Shown: positions 16,420 to 25,841, counted from the first letter of the stretch. The stretch: 52,076 nt of DNA from Pedosphaera sp. (GCA_009695195.1 SIBJ01000021.1:1-52076); one strand, 5' to 3'. A program made the numbers and translations. Notes: generated from the sequence alone by a model not told the origin.

Positions 16420-16516
16420 GGAGCGCGGCATTCATGCCGCTTCAACTTTCGCACGCGGCGCGATTCGGGAATACCAAACCGTGATCTGCGGCGAAGCGGC
16501 ATAAATGCCGCGCTCC
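16420..16516. repeat. palindromic repeat, family P5
   Basis: Arms of 24 bases at 16420-16443 and 16493-16516 are inverted copies with one mismatch. Each arm holds a smaller near-palindrome (GCGGCAT-x-x-ATGCCGC). It separates the convergent small secreted protein and Ppx/GppA genes, so it may also act as a bidirectional terminator. Confidence 0.88.
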
Positions 16517-16574
16517 TTCGCGCCGACAACCTCGCCGGGCTTCTCCACAAAAATTCCAGATCCATCGTTCCGGC

Positions 16575-17534
16575 TCAATCGCCAGCCATCACTGCGGCGA
16601 AGCGCAGCCCGCGCGTGCTCACACGCAGTTGCTTGAAACCCAATTCCGCCATCACCGTTTCGTAGATCAAAGCGCCGGGCAGGATCACGTCGGCGCGCTT
16701 GCGCGGCAGGCCGACGATCTTTTGCCGGGCGGCGAGCGGCAGACGCCAGAGTTTTTTCACGTGCGCCCGCACGCGCGCGAGGGTCAGGCGCTTGCGCTCG
16801 ATGCGCTGGCGGTCGAAGCCCTCCATTTTCGCCTCCATCCGCGCGAGGATGCTCGTGGTACCGCCGGTGCCGACGAGTTGCACGACGCCGTGTTGGGGAT
16901 CGAGCTTCCTTTCGCTGCGCAATTCCGGGCCGAGCCGGGGATGAACGTGCGTCCGCAAAAAATCCCGCAGCCATTTCCGCAAGGCCGCGAGTTCGGCGGG
17001 CTTCGGCGGGTCGCTCACGGGAAATTTTTCCAGCAAGCGCACCGTGCCCAGCGGGAAGCTGTGGCGGAAATGTTTATGGTCGCCGTGGCCGAGGATGAAT
17101 TCCGTGCTGCCGCCGCCCACGTCGAGCAGCAGCAACGGATGCCGCTTCAGCCGCGCGTCCGTGGTCACGCCTTGGAACACCCAGTCGGCCTCCTGCTCGC
17201 CGGAGATGATCTCGACTTCGAGGCCGGACGCGCGCTTCACGGCCTTGAGCAGCGCGCGGGAATTCTTCGCGTCGCGCGCGGCGCTGGTGGCGAAGACATG
17301 GATGGATCTGGCTTTCCACTCGCGGGCCGTCCGGGCGAACTGCGCCACGGCGGCGGCGGTCTTGGCGATGGGTTCGCGCTGGAGTTTGCGCGTGGAATAG
17401 AAACCGCGACCGAGCCGCGTCTGTTTGCTGTCCTCGCACAGCGGGCGCACGACGTGACCGTTGACTTCGGCGACGAGGAGCTTCACCGAGTTCGTGCCGA
17501 TGTCTATGACCGCGCGGCGGCGCTTGCGTGGCAT
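16575..17534 (-). CDS. Ppx/GppA family phosphatase
   Basis: 319 residues with the ASKHA-fold signature motifs: AVIDIGTNSVKLLV at residues 8-21 (phosphate 1), IISGEQEADW, and LLDVGGGSTEFILG (phosphate 2). Family enzymes hydrolyse polyphosphate or pppGpp. At about 320 residues it has only the catalytic domain, as in short exopolyphosphatases, and lacks the C-terminal HD-like domain of long Ppx. It lies 56 bases downstream of the two thymidylate-kinase-like genes on the same strand. Confidence 0.88.
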   Translation of the reverse strand: MPRKRRRAVIDIGTNSVKLLVAEVNGHVVRPLCEDSKQTRLGRGFYSTRKLQREPIAKTAAAVAQFARTAREWKARSIHVFATSAARDAKNSRALLKAVKRASGLEVEIISGEQEADWVFQGVTTDARLKRHPLLLLDVGGGSTEFILGHGDHKHFRHSFPLGTVRLLEKFPVSDPPKPAELAALRKWLRDFLRTHVHPRLGPELRSERKLDPQHGVVQLVGTGGTTSILARMEAKMEGFDRQRIERKRLTLARVRAHVKKLWRLPLAARQKIVGLPRKRADVILPGALIYETVMAELGFKQLRVSTRGLRFAAVMAGD

Positions 17535-17590
17535 GTCGGAATTAGAACAACACCTGGCGCGTTCCCCAAGTCAAAATCGGACGCGCCGGT

Positions 17591-18364
17591 TCAGTCCACT
17601 CTGTGCCCGGTGAGGACGGCTTCGATTTTTTTGCGCAGGTCGGCGTTGATGAGTTCCACCGGGCGATGCGCGTCAATGATGTGGAAGCCGTAGGTGCTTT
17701 GCAGCGATTTGAACGCCCGGAGCATCAGCGCCTGATATTTCAGGAACGAATCGAACAGATCGCGCGAGAGGCCGAGGTCCATGCCGCTCTCCCAGTAATC
17801 GAGCGTGGAATATTTCGCGAATGTCCGCTGCACGAGCTCCTCCGGCGCGACGTTGAGATAAAACACCGCGTCCGGCACGAGCGCCATGCCGTAAAGATTT
17901 TTCAACCACTTTTCGTCCATGCCGCGCACGATGTCGCGCGCCATCAGCGTATAAATGTACCGGTCCGACAAAACCATCTGCCCCGCGCGCAACGCCGGCA
18001 GGATGATGTTCTCCAACTGGTCGGCGAAATCCGTCGCGTAAAACAAACTCAGCGTCGTGTGGCTGAGAATGTTTCCATCCTGCGCGTGATCCAGTTCTTC
18101 GCTCACCAGCGTGGAGCGTTTCAAGCCGACCTGCACCGTCGAATGACCCGCGCTCTCCAGCCAGTCCACCAGCATCTGGATCTGCGTGGAACGGCCCGAG
18201 CCGTCCGCGCCCTCGACGACGATGAGCTTGCCGGCGAGCTTCGATGTGTCCACGCCAGGGATGCCGTGGCCGTAAAAGCGGCGCTTGGATTTCAGCGGCA
18301 CGATGACGTTGGTACTGCGCGAGCCGCGCGCGGCCACGCCGGTTTTGGTTTTCGCCGCGCTCAT
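17591..18364 (-). CDS. thymidylate kinase-like protein with altered P-loop (downstream paralogue)
   Basis: 257 residues, homologous to dTMP kinase and to the gene immediately upstream. After a basic N-terminal extension of about 40 residues comes the nucleotide-binding loop EGADGSGRST, in which the expected Walker A lysine is Arg58. It keeps the SDRYIYTLMARDIVRG segment typical of thymidylate kinases. Loss of the lysine usually cripples phosphoryl transfer, so this may be a regulatory or substrate-binding partner of the upstream paralogue. Its ATG overlaps the upstream stop codon (ATGA at 18361-18364). Confidence 0.8.
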   Translation of the reverse strand: MSAAKTKTGVAARGSRSTNVIVPLKSKRRFYGHGIPGVDTSKLAGKLIVVEGADGSGRSTQIQMLVDWLESAGHSTVQVGLKRSTLVSEELDHAQDGNILSHTTLSLFYATDFADQLENIILPALRAGQMVLSDRYIYTLMARDIVRGMDEKWLKNLYGMALVPDAVFYLNVAPEELVQRTFAKYSTLDYWESGMDLGLSRDLFDSFLKYQALMLRAFKSLQSTYGFHIIDAHRPVELINADLRKKIEAVLTGHRVD

Positions 18365-19056
18365 TTCTTCGCCTCCCGCTTGTTCCGCGCGAATGCACCG
18401 AGGTCCACCTCGGTGGCCACGAGCGAGCGCACGACATTTTGCTGCGCCTCGATCGTCTGATTGGCGTCAATGAGCGTGAAGTTGAACTCGTCGCTCATCG
18501 CAAGGTATTGCTCGAGGATGCGGCCCTGAAAAATCCGGAAACTCTCATACGGATCGGTCGAGAGCCGCAGGTCCATGCCGGCCTCAAAATATTTCAACTC
18601 CGGCCGGCCATCGAGAATGCGCGTCAACGAAACTTCGAGGTCCGCCTTGAAAAAAAACACGAGGTCCGGCAGTCCGGCGAAACCGTAGATGTCCCGCACC
18701 CATTGCGGCGGACAGCCGCGCACGATGTCGCGCGCGAACGCCGTGAAGATGTAGCGGTCGCACAACACGAGATAGCCGGCGCGCAACAACGGGACGAGTT
18801 GCCGCTCGTAACGATCCGCAAAATCCGTCGCGTGGATCAGGCTGAACGTCGTGGGCGTGAGCAGTTCCTGTTTCTTGCCTTTGCTTGTGGCGCTCTTGAC
18901 CAGCGCGGAGGAATTCCATTCGCTGAAAAAGACCTTCAGCCCCTGCGCCTCGAGCCAGCGCTTGAGCAGATAAATCTGCGTGGACTTGCCCGAGCCATCC
19001 AGCCCCTCGACGGCGATGAGCCGTCCGGGAAAACCGAGTTGGGCAAATGTTTTCAT
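18361..19056 (-). CDS. thymidylate kinase-like protein (upstream paralogue, canonical P-loop)
   Basis: 231 residues from ATG 19056 (MKTFAQLGFPGRL). The P-loop EGLDGSGKSTQ is canonical with Lys24, and CDRYIFTAFARDIVRG matches the thymidylate-kinase D-R-Y motif. Compared with the downstream gene it shares the ATDFAD segment, the D-R-Y block and a C-terminal LIDANQTIE/IIDAHRPVE segment, so the two are an old tandem duplication. dTMP kinase phosphorylates dTMP to dTDP in the cytoplasm. Whether this is the cell's only Tmk cannot be judged here. Confidence 0.82.
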   Translation of the reverse strand: MKTFAQLGFPGRLIAVEGLDGSGKSTQIYLLKRWLEAQGLKVFFSEWNSSALVKSATSKGKKQELLTPTTFSLIHATDFADRYERQLVPLLRAGYLVLCDRYIFTAFARDIVRGCPPQWVRDIYGFAGLPDLVFFFKADLEVSLTRILDGRPELKYFEAGMDLRLSTDPYESFRIFQGRILEQYLAMSDEFNFTLIDANQTIEAQQNVVRSLVATEVDLGAFARNKREAKK

Positions 19057-19129
19057 GTCCGCGCTAATGCAAACACATTGCCACGCGGCGGGAAACTCCA
19101 AAGTTCAAGAGCGCGCGCCGCCGGGCGTT

Positions 19130-22100
19130 TCACTTCTTCTTGATGACTTTCGCGGGCGGGGAATTCGTCGGCGACGTGAAGGACCACGGCCAGTCGTCGG
19201 TGGACGGTTTGCCTTGCTCGATGATTCCGTTGGGCCCGGCGCCGCGCAATTCGTAGATGTCTTTATCGCTGTGAAGGTAAAACATCGGCAGGCCGCGGCT
19301 GATGTCGCGCGGGATGCGGTCGAGATACGCGGGCACGAGTTGATCGAGCGTTGCGGGAAACGCGCCGTGTGCGAGGCGATACCGCTCCAGCGCGCAGGCG
19401 ATGACGCCCTGGTTCACGGCGGTCTGCGCGAACGACACCGACGCCGAACTCGCGCCCCACCAACTGCCTTGCTGGAACAATTGCTGGGTGGCGCTCTCCA
19501 TCGGCAACCCGTTCAGGTCGCTCCAATCATAGTCGTCACTGATCCGGCCCGTGGCGAAGTTCACCCGCGCCATGGCGTTCTGCCCGGCCTGGTAAATCTG
19601 GACGGAGTTGTCGTACCACCGCACGCGCGGCTGCCATTCCCAATCGGAGTTGTCGGCGAAACCACCGCCGGCTTGCGGGATGACCACCGGCCCTTTGCTC
19701 AACGGAATCGCCCGCCAGGTTTCCACGTGGGCGAGCACGATGCGATGGATGACGTTGGTGTGATCGGCCAACAGGTTAAACTTCGCGAGTTCCCGCTGGA
19801 GCGCGGCGAGTTGCGATTCATTCCAGCGCCGTTCCGCCAGGCCTTCCCAGAGCGGTTGCAACGCGCGGGTGAGCAGGGCTTGAACGCGCAGGGAACTTTT
19901 TGCATCGGGCGATTGCCGCGCGAGTTGGGCGAGACGAAGACTGGTCAACACATCTTCGACGGCCTCGGGCGCGCGGTCGAGGGCGAGCAGCGCACTAGCG
20001 CGCAGTTGAAAAAGAAAATTCAACTGTTCGAGCGTGGCTAGTTCCCTCCGGTTCGTTTCATAAACCGCGGTGGCGTTGCGGTTCGTGGTCGCCCGGAAGT
20101 GCGGGAGCTGCGCCGCCTCCGCTGCGGCGGCGAGGTCGGCTTGCAACGGTTTCAGCGCGTCCCAGATTTTTGGCGCGGCCGCTTTTCGCTTCGCAGGCGG
20201 GTTGGTATTGACGGTGGTCGGCATCCTCGCGAGTTGCGTGTTGACGCTGGCAGTCATCCACAGGAGCGGCGCGTTGAGATCGGCGAAGCCTTGTTTCGTC
20301 CACGTCGCGATGCCGCCGAAGCCCACGCCCGTGCCGGTGTCCACCGCGCCGTGTTTGAGCGACTCGCGCAGCAAATACGCGGCTGTTTTGTTGGTGGGCG
20401 TCTGGTTCAGAAAAATCTGGAAGGCGGGCGCGCGCGCGAAATTTTTTTCGTCCGGCACCGCGCCGGGCAAGAGCGCGGACAAGTCCAGCGATTCGCCGCG
20501 TTGCTTCACTTCACGTTGGAAAACGGTCCAGCGCCGCCGGCTTTGCCAGTTGTGGTAACCGAAGAAAAGCAAGACGAGCAACGCCAACGCCGCCGCCAGC
20601 GCCGGCACGCCGATGGCAAAGCGCAAGACGGCTCGCCGGCCCGGTCGCCACCAACGCCGTTCCGACGACGGTTGAAAACGATTGATGACCGTCGCGCGGA
20701 AGTCGCGGTGCAATCTTCCCGCCGCCCAGACGGAGAGCAGGAGACAGTTCAGAATGACGATGCCGAAGGTGACCCACATCATCAGCGGCAGGAACTGTCG
20801 TTCCGGCATCCGGTAGAGTTTCCACTCGCTCGCCAGGTAGCACGCGAGGCTGAATTCCAGAATCGGCGGCACCACCGCGAGCGCCACGGCGATCATCGGC
20901 ACGAAGCCGGGATGTTTCAGTCGCAGACCCAGCCAGCGGCCGAGCCAGCCGAGCATGAGCCAGTTCGCCGCGAGCGTCACGAGGAAGAGCAGGAGACAAC
21001 GCAGCATGAAACCGAAATGCCAGTCGAGGATGTGCCCCTTCAACGGCAGGTCCCACAGCGCGGCCCAGAAAACCTGGCCCGTCGTGATGTTCGGCGGCAA
21101 TTTGCCGGGCGGCTCGAGCACCGCCATCGTCATGCAAATCCACGTGAAGAAAAAATGGGCGAGCACGGCGACGAGGACGGGGAAAAACATCCGCCGGCCA
21201 TACGCCAGCCACAGTCCGCGCGAAATGGACCGCTCCGTCGCGGGCGTGCTGAGGATCAATTCGAGCGCGCCGGTTTGTTTGTCCTCGGCCAACCGTTGCG
21301 AAGCCGCCACCGCGCCGTAGTAAAGTACGAGCGCGTGAATCGCCAAACCCGTCCACAGCCACGCGAAAAGCTGACCGAACACCGGGCTGTAGGCGAAACT
21401 CGGCGCGATCACTTTGCCAAAATACGGAGCCGTGACGCCGGTCGTGATGAGCACCAGCGCCACCGTCAGCGCCATGAAGACCGGCGCGCTGACCCGCTGT
21501 CGCCCAGCCAGCCAGAAAAACGGATTGATCTCCAACAACCGCCGCCGCAACGCCACGCGCGCGGCGTGACCGCGACTGCGAAATTTTTCCAAGAATTGAA
21601 AACGGCCCCACGCGCGGACAGTTTTTGGTCGGTCGCGCCAGGTGCGTTTCAATCGCCACGCCACCGCGGCCAGCCAGACCCAGGACATTCCGGCGACGGC
21701 CACGAGCGAGTACCAGTAACCGTAATTGATGCGCGCCAGCCGGCCTTCGTCGGCCCGGAGCAGAGTGTGCAGCGGACAAAGCGACGCGACCGCATCCGCC
21801 ACGGCGTGCGCGATGGGATTCGTGCCGGCATTGCTGCGCACGATCGAAGCCACGGCCAGCAAGCCCGTCCCAAAAAAGAGCGAGAGTCCCAGCGCGAGCG
21901 CGACGGCGGGAAATTGGCGGACGCAAACCGATGAGGCCGTGAAGCCCGCGGCGACGGCAAAGAAAAGCGCATTCACCAGCGCCAGCACCACGCGCCAGAA
22001 GTGGCCGATGCCGACTCCGCCGACGAGCACCGGCAGCGCCAGCAGCGGAAAGATCGCGAGCAGGGAATAGATCAACACCAGCGCGTTGGAGCAGAGCTTG

Positions 22101-22408
22101 CCCGCCACGATCTCGGCGCTGTTCAGGTTGGTGAGAAAAAGCAAGCCGAGTGTGCCGTCGCGCCGCTCGCGGCTGATGCAATCCGCCGTGGCCGCCGCGC
22201 CGAGGAACAGGCAGTTCAAAAAAACGGCGATGGAGAAGACTTGAAAAACCTCCGGCGCTTGCTGCCGGTTTTCGAAAACGTCGTAAACCCACCCCAGCCA
22301 CAGCAGCAACAGAAAGAACGCCACCGCCGTGACCCAACGGAGGCGGTACATGGCCTTCTGCCGCGCCGCGGCGCGCAGTTCTCTTTCCGCTACGGATAAA
22401 AATCGCAT
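19130..22408 (-). CDS. ABC-2-type permease fused to a large C-terminal extracytoplasmic domain
   Basis: 1092 residues from ATG 22408, preceded by a purine-rich GGGGGCGGG tract. The N-terminal half, to about residue 600, has two ABC-2-like membrane blocks: RELRAAARQKAMYRLRW before the first spans, then ISRERRDGTLGLLFLT, and LAEDKQTGALELILSTPAT in the second. A further span (LRFAIGVPALAAALALLVLL) precedes a soluble helical region of about 450 residues. Near the end, CALERYRLAHGAFPATLDQL resembles the C-terminal part of type II secretion pseudopilin-like domains. No ABC ATPase gene is adjacent in the window; the upstream gene is divergent. Substrate unknown. Confidence 0.75.
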   Translation of the reverse strand: MRFLSVAERELRAAARQKAMYRLRWVTAVAFFLLLLWLGWVYDVFENRQQAPEVFQVFSIAVFLNCLFLGAAATADCISRERRDGTLGLLFLTNLNSAEIVAGKLCSNALVLIYSLLAIFPLLALPVLVGGVGIGHFWRVVLALVNALFFAVAAGFTASSVCVRQFPAVALALGLSLFFGTGLLAVASIVRSNAGTNPIAHAVADAVASLCPLHTLLRADEGRLARINYGYWYSLVAVAGMSWVWLAAVAWRLKRTWRDRPKTVRAWGRFQFLEKFRSRGHAARVALRRRLLEINPFFWLAGRQRVSAPVFMALTVALVLITTGVTAPYFGKVIAPSFAYSPVFGQLFAWLWTGLAIHALVLYYGAVAASQRLAEDKQTGALELILSTPATERSISRGLWLAYGRRMFFPVLVAVLAHFFFTWICMTMAVLEPPGKLPPNITTGQVFWAALWDLPLKGHILDWHFGFMLRCLLLFLVTLAANWLMLGWLGRWLGLRLKHPGFVPMIAVALAVVPPILEFSLACYLASEWKLYRMPERQFLPLMMWVTFGIVILNCLLLSVWAAGRLHRDFRATVINRFQPSSERRWWRPGRRAVLRFAIGVPALAAALALLVLLFFGYHNWQSRRRWTVFQREVKQRGESLDLSALLPGAVPDEKNFARAPAFQIFLNQTPTNKTAAYLLRESLKHGAVDTGTGVGFGGIATWTKQGFADLNAPLLWMTASVNTQLARMPTTVNTNPPAKRKAAAPKIWDALKPLQADLAAAAEAAQLPHFRATTNRNATAVYETNRRELATLEQLNFLFQLRASALLALDRAPEAVEDVLTSLRLAQLARQSPDAKSSLRVQALLTRALQPLWEGLAERRWNESQLAALQRELAKFNLLADHTNVIHRIVLAHVETWRAIPLSKGPVVIPQAGGGFADNSDWEWQPRVRWYDNSVQIYQAGQNAMARVNFATGRISDDYDWSDLNGLPMESATQQLFQQGSWWGASSASVSFAQTAVNQGVIACALERYRLAHGAFPATLDQLVPAYLDRIPRDISRGLPMFYLHSDKDIYELRGAGPNGIIEQGKPSTDDWPWSFTSPTNSPPAKVIKKK

Positions 22409-22584
22409 TTCAACCCGCCCCCGACTCCGAATAGCTGGTGGATTGACAGCCGGAGCCGGGCTTCGTTTCAAGCGAAAAGATTTTTCCGAAGCCGATGGGC
22501 AAGGGCGGCACCGCATCACATTTGATTTCCCGTCGCGCCGCGGGTTGCCTGTGGCGGTCTGCGTCCAGTAAGCTGGCCGCGCTG

Positions 22585-23403
22585 GTGAACACACGACACG
22601 ACACGAATTTGAATCCGCCCATCAAACTGATCTCGACCGATTTCGACGGCACGCTCTTCGCCGAGTTCGAAATGCCGCCCATTCCCGCCCGCATCGTCAC
22701 GCTGATCGGGGACTTGCAGGCGCGCGGCGCGAAGTGGGTCATCAACACCGGGCGCGACATGTCCAGTCTCATGGAGGCGTTGGCGCGCGCGCGCATCGGC
22801 ATCCAGCCGGATTTCCTCGTGCTGGTGGAGCGGGAAATTTTTATTCACGACGGCATGCGTTACGCCGGAATTCCGGAATGGAACGAGGCATGTTCACGCG
22901 ATCATGCGGAGCTTTATGCCCGCGTGCGCCCGGATGTTCAGAAGTTGTATGACTGGGTCAACGCCCGGTTTCGCGCGACGGTTTACGAGGACGCGTTCTC
23001 GCCGTTTTGCCTCATCGCCGGGCACAACGACGATGCGGACCAGATTCACGCACACTTACTCGACTATTGCCGAGGCATTCCAAACCTCACGGTCGTGCGC
23101 AATGACGTTTACGCCCGCTTCTGTCACACGGCCTACAACAAAGGCACGGCGCTCACCGAACTGGCACTCCGTCTGGGAATTGGTTCGCAAGAAATCTTCG
23201 CGGCGGGCGATCACCTCAATGATCTTCCGATGTTGCAGACCGACCGCGCGCGCTGGCTGGCGGCGCCGAGCAATGCGGTGGCCGAGGTCAAGGAAACGGT
23301 TCGCCGCCAGCAAGGGTTCGTGAGCGAGCTTTCCCATGGCGAAGGCGTCGCCGACGGTCTGGAGTTCAGTCTTCGGACTGCCGGGTTGGAACACTTAACT
23401 TGA
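22585..23403 (+). CDS. HAD superfamily (Cof-like) hydrolase
   Basis: About 272 residues from GTG 22585; TTG at 22609 is an alternative, and the open frame extends upstream of a plausible promoter region. The HAD motif 1 is ISTDFDGTLFAEF with the nucleophile Asp, motif 2 is VINTGRD, a lysine is in YNKGTAL, and motif 4 is AAGDHLNDLPML. The insertion between motifs is that of Cof/IIB-type sugar-phosphate phosphatases. It should dephosphorylate a small phosphorylated metabolite in the cytoplasm. It diverges from the ABC-2 permease gene. Confidence 0.85.
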   Translation: MNTRHDTNLNPPIKLISTDFDGTLFAEFEMPPIPARIVTLIGDLQARGAKWVINTGRDMSSLMEALARARIGIQPDFLVLVEREIFIHDGMRYAGIPEWNEACSRDHAELYARVRPDVQKLYDWVNARFRATVYEDAFSPFCLIAGHNDDADQIHAHLLDYCRGIPNLTVVRNDVYARFCHTAYNKGTALTELALRLGIGSQEIFAAGDHLNDLPMLQTDRARWLAAPSNAVAEVKETVRRQQGFVSELSHGEGVADGLEFSLRTAGLEHLT

Positions 23404-23518
23404 TTGCCCGGGCGTGGAGAATCACGGCTGCTAATCACAGTTTCCGACGGAAGAAAACTCATTTCCTTCTCACGGTGCAAACCGTTGGTTTTCAACATCA
23501 TCAACTCAGGATAAGAAT

Positions 23519-23546
23519 TTGACACGGTGAGCGCGATTGGTAGCTT
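23519..23546 (+). promoter_or_regulatory. candidate sigma-70 promoter for korA
   Basis: TTGACA (23519-23524), 16-base spacer, TAGCTT (23541-23546), about 85 bases before the korA ATG. The -35 is a consensus match; the -10 keeps only the three most conserved positions. The rest of the 228-base gap shows nothing else clear. Confidence 0.4.
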
Positions 23547-23631
23547 TAATGGGCAACGGTGGTCGCGCTGAAGTGCTTCAGTGATTTTCTTTCACCTTGC
23601 GAGTAATTCATCCGATTTGAAGTGAGATTTC

Positions 23632-25449
23632 ATGAGTGACGCAACACTAGCCGTCTCGTCGTCAGGCGGGGCACCGAAAGTTTCGAAGATTTCCGAGGCG
23701 ATCATCCGCATCGCGGGCAATTCGCAGGACGGCATCCAGGCCATCGGCGGCTTTCTCGCGCGCCTCGCCGGTCGCAGCGAGCAGGAGGTCATGACGTTCA
23801 TGACCATCCCGTCCACGATCTCCGGCGGGCCGTCCATCTTCCAGGTCCGCATCGGCTCGGGCGAGGTGTTGAGTTCCGGCGATGACGCCGACGTGTTGCT
23901 GGCTTTCTACCAACATTCCTACGAAGAACATATCAGCTCGCTGAAAAAGGGTGGCATCGCGCTCTACGATTCCGACCACGTCGAGCCGAAGGAGGAATGG
24001 AAAAAAGATTATTATCACGTCGGGATTCCGATTTCGAGTCTGACGGTCGAGGCCATCGGCGGCACGGCCAAGGACAAGGGCAAAAACATTTATTCCCTCG
24101 GCCTCATCGCGAAGATGTTCGATCTCAATGTGCCGAAACTCGAAAAGCTCGTGACCGAGCGGTTCACCGGCAAAGATCCGAGCATCGCGAAGAACGCGCT
24201 CGCGGCTTTTCATGCGGGTTATTCGCGTTCCGTCGGCAACTTGATTGAAACTTTTCACTTCGTCGAAAGCCAGAAACGCGAAGGCCAGCAGATCGTGATG
24301 AACGGCAACGAGGCGCTCGGCTTCGGACTGATTGCCGCGGGCGTGCGCTTCGGCGCGGGCTATCCCATCACGCCGTGGTCGGACATCATGGAATTGCTCC
24401 GCCGCGAACTGCCCAAATACGGCGGAACATTCGTGCAGACCGAGGACGAGATCGCGGCCATCTCGATGGCCATCGGCGCGGGCTACGCCGGACGCGTGGC
24501 CGTGACCGGTTCGAGCGGCCCGGGCATTTCCCTCAAGACTGAGGCTCTCGGCTGGGCGGTGATGGCTGAAATTCCGCTGATCATCGTGGACGTGCAACGC
24601 GGTGGGCCTTCGACCGGGATGCCGACCAACATCGAGCAGTCCGACCTGAACATCGCCTGTTTCGGCGGCCACGGCGATTCGCCGCGCGTCGTACTCGCGC
24701 CCTCAACCGTCGAGGATTGTTTTTACACCGCCATCGAAGCCGTCAACATCGCGCGCAGTTTCAACGTGCCGGTGTTCATCCTGAGCGACCAGGCCATCGC
24801 CACGCGCATTGAAGCCTTCCCCGAACCAAACCTGGAAAAAGTTTGCCAGGACATTTCGCCCGACCTGACGACCGTTGCCGACCACAAACCTTACGATCTG
24901 AGTGCGCCCAACAGCGTCACGAAGCGCGTCGTGCCCGGCACGCGCATCGCCAGCGGGAAATATCCCATCGCCACCGGCCTCGAACACGACGAACTCGGCC
25001 ACCCGACCGGCTCGCCGAAATTGCACATGGCCATGTCGGCCAAGCGCCGCAAAAAACTTCAAGCCCTCGCCAACACCCTGCCGGTGCCGAAAGTCTATGG
25101 CCCGCCGGAAGGCAACGTGTTGCTTGTGAGTTGGGGTTCGACCCAAGGCCCGATCCGCGAAGCCGTGGACCGCGCCCGCGCCGCCGGCGACAGCATTTCC
25201 GGCCTGGACCTGCGCCACATCAATCCGCTGCCGAACGGATTGGAAAATATTTTCTCCGGTTTCCACCACGTCCTGGTCGTGGAAACGAATGACGAGGGGC
25301 TTTACGGTTACGGCCAGCTTGCGGGCGTTTTGCGCGCGCGCTTCGCCGACCCGAAAATCCGCGGCATCAACAAGACCGACGGCCTTACGTGGAAAGTGAA
25401 GGAGATTTTGGAGCGGGTGACAGCGAAACTGGCTTCCAACGGAAAATGA
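23632..25449 (+). CDS. korA: 2-oxoacid:acceptor oxidoreductase, fused gamma-alpha subunit
   Basis: 605 residues. Residues 1-190 form the gamma domain (GNSQDGIQAIGGFLARLAG near the N-terminus, DADVLLAFYQ). The alpha domain follows (MNGNEALGFGLIAAGVRFGA, GYPITPWSDIM, GPSTGMPTNIEQSDL). With the beta subunit it converts a 2-oxoacid, probably 2-oxoglutarate, plus CoA to acyl-CoA and CO2 with ferredoxin as electron acceptor. The fused gamma-alpha architecture is typical of KorA-type enzymes. The C-terminal codons (A-S-N-G-K, stop) and the following bases recur at the end of the VOC gene downstream. The partner korB lies beyond that gene. Confidence 0.92.
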   Translation: MSDATLAVSSSGGAPKVSKISEAIIRIAGNSQDGIQAIGGFLARLAGRSEQEVMTFMTIPSTISGGPSIFQVRIGSGEVLSSGDDADVLLAFYQHSYEEHISSLKKGGIALYDSDHVEPKEEWKKDYYHVGIPISSLTVEAIGGTAKDKGKNIYSLGLIAKMFDLNVPKLEKLVTERFTGKDPSIAKNALAAFHAGYSRSVGNLIETFHFVESQKREGQQIVMNGNEALGFGLIAAGVRFGAGYPITPWSDIMELLRRELPKYGGTFVQTEDEIAAISMAIGAGYAGRVAVTGSSGPGISLKTEALGWAVMAEIPLIIVDVQRGGPSTGMPTNIEQSDLNIACFGGHGDSPRVVLAPSTVEDCFYTAIEAVNIARSFNVPVFILSDQAIATRIEAFPEPNLEKVCQDISPDLTTVADHKPYDLSAPNSVTKRVVPGTRIASGKYPIATGLEHDELGHPTGSPKLHMAMSAKRRKKLQALANTLPVPKVYGPPEGNVLLVSWGSTQGPIREAVDRARAAGDSISGLDLRHINPLPNGLENIFSGFHHVLVVETNDEGLYGYGQLAGVLRARFADPKIRGINKTDGLTWKVKEILERVTAKLASNGK

Positions 25450-25457
25450 TTTTAACG
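25438..25457 (+). repeat. direct repeat at korA end (copy 2 at 25830-25850)
   Basis: AACGGAAAATGATTTTAACG spans the korA stop codon. The second copy at 25830-25850 spans the VOC stop codon and differs only by one extra A in the middle. The two copies bracket the VOC gene, 392 bases apart, so both proteins end S-N-G-K. Confidence 0.85.
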
Positions 25458-25469
25458 CTTTAACGCTTC

Positions 25470-25841
25470 GTGCAATCGCCACTTTCACTTCTCGTTCTGC
25501 GGACATCCCGAATGGATGCGGCACTCGCCTTGTATCGCACGCTGGGGTTGACGTTCACACAGGAGCAGCACGGCGCCGGGCCGATTCATCATTCGTGCGA
25601 CATGGACGGCACAGTTTTGGAAATTTACCCGAGCAGCGAAGGCGGCGCGCCAGACCGCCGGGCCGGCGGAGCGACCAGCCTCGGATTTCGAGTCCCATCG
25701 GTGGATGCGGTGCTATCAGCCTTGAAGCCATTGGGCACGCCCGTCATCACGCCGCCGAAAGATTCGCAGTGGGGCCGTCGGGCGGTTGTTGCCGATCCGG
25801 ACGGCAGAGCGGTCGAAATTTTGTCATCGAACGGAAAATAG
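25470..25841 (+). CDS. VOC (glyoxalase/bleomycin-resistance) family protein
   Basis: 123 residues from GTG 25470. Two beta-alpha-beta-beta-beta units of the vicinal-oxygen-chelate fold can be traced: LLVLRTSRMDAALALYRTLGL, then TSLGFRVPSVDAVLSALKPLG, with metal-ligand positions around the H-H-S-C and E-I-Y segments and the final A-V-E-I-L-S. Such small proteins bind a metal and act on diverse small molecules. It sits between the two subunits of the oxidoreductase, separated by 20 bases from korA and 19 from korB, and is bracketed by a short direct repeat, so it looks like a later insertion. Confidence 0.82.
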   Translation: MQSPLSLLVLRTSRMDAALALYRTLGLTFTQEQHGAGPIHHSCDMDGTVLEIYPSSEGGAPDRRAGGATSLGFRVPSVDAVLSALKPLGTPVITPPKDSQWGRRAVVADPDGRAVEILSSNGK

